A DNA stretch of 40,500 nt from Methylobacterium sp. J-090. GTDB taxonomy: Bacteria > Pseudomonadota > Alphaproteobacteria > Rhizobiales > Beijerinckiaceae. The stretch is taken from NCBI RefSeq assembly GCF_022829345.1, contig NZ_JAKSXV010000119.1:1-40500 (forward strand), written 5' to 3'. Within the stretch, counting starts at the first letter, position 1. Each line of letters begins with the position of its first letter. The notes under the pieces are model-generated. The model saw nothing but the letters and a program-made list of their open reading frames with translations. It was not told the origin of the DNA and did not search any database. The position numbers and the translations under genes are program-made. Below, piece by piece: positions 40,413 to 40,500 of the stretch.

Positions 40413-40500
40413 GCAACAGGCCCCCTCTCCTGGAAGGAGAGGGTTGGGGTGAGGTGTGGGACCTATTCGGAAAGTTCGCACACCTCACCCTGTCCCTCTC
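40413..40500 (-). repeat. Palindromic repeat element, copy C (cut by window end)
   Basis: This copy runs into the window end. It begins AACAGGCCCCCTCTCC, the mirror of the copy B right flank, so it is in the opposite orientation to copy B. AGGAGAGGGTTGGGGTGAGGTG and CGCACACCTCACCCTGTCCC match the B arms with only a few changes. Confidence 0.92.

Overview
This window is a high-GC chromosomal segment with the gene content and gene order of an alphaproteobacterium of the order Rhizobiales (Hyphomicrobiales). It most resembles Methylobacterium/Methylorubrum. The grounds are the conserved order rho-mnmE-mnmG-rsmG-parA-parB facing leuS-lptE-holA, the smr-mltA-tim44 cluster divergent from secB, a CenR-type response regulator, a DUF1127 protein and an Ohr/OhrR pair. 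The genus is an inference from protein style, not from a marker search. No tRNA, rRNA, prophage, IS transposase or CRISPR array was recognised.

Layout. 1-9.7 kb: a divergent, 5'-truncated phosphoenolpyruvate carboxylase-like gene, then a DUF1127 gene, a membrane-anchored nuclease-fold protein, a secreted protein, a lipid/diacylglycerol kinase, a TerC-type membrane protein, a class A acid phosphatase and an alpha/beta-hydrolase-fold protein. 9.8-16 kb: dapD, a small membrane protein, a cyclic-nucleotide-binding-domain protein, a CenR-like regulator, an L,D-transpeptidase, an MFS transporter divergent from a MarR regulator across a clear inverted repeat, and a YggS-type PLP protein. 16.2-28.1 kb: the core block, with leuS-lptE-holA converging on parB-parA-rsmG-mnmG-mnmE-rho. 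It carries a perfect parS site inside rsmG and a near-match between mnmG and mnmE. 28.4-34.4 kb: smr-mltA-tim44 (overlapping or closely spaced), a 21-bp tandem repeat in the tim44/secB divergent region, secB, two small membrane proteins, and hisS. 34.4-40.5 kb: ohr/ohrR with three palindromic operator-like boxes, a class I cytochrome c, a glcD-like FAD oxidase, a glycine-zipper protein, a DUF1275 membrane protein, and a spermidine-synthase-like methyltransferase flanked by inverted copies of a palindromic repeat.

The most notable signal is a roughly 110-bp, almost perfectly palindromic repeat family with three copies (25528-25640, 39415-39525, 40413 to the window end). One copy lies in frame inside the G domain of mnmE and adds a peptide between the G3 and G4 motifs without breaking the reading frame. 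The other two flank one gene in opposite orientation. A second theme is short in-phase tandem repeats (15 or 21 bp) that build low-complexity protein tails and linkers (TerC, OhrR, MltA) or fill promoter regions (secB/tim44, glcD, the nuclease-fold gene). A third is a set of enzyme-like proteins whose catalytic residues look replaced (PEPC-like, SNase-like, alpha/beta-hydrolase-like). I did not find a convincing new multi-gene defence or biosynthetic system here.
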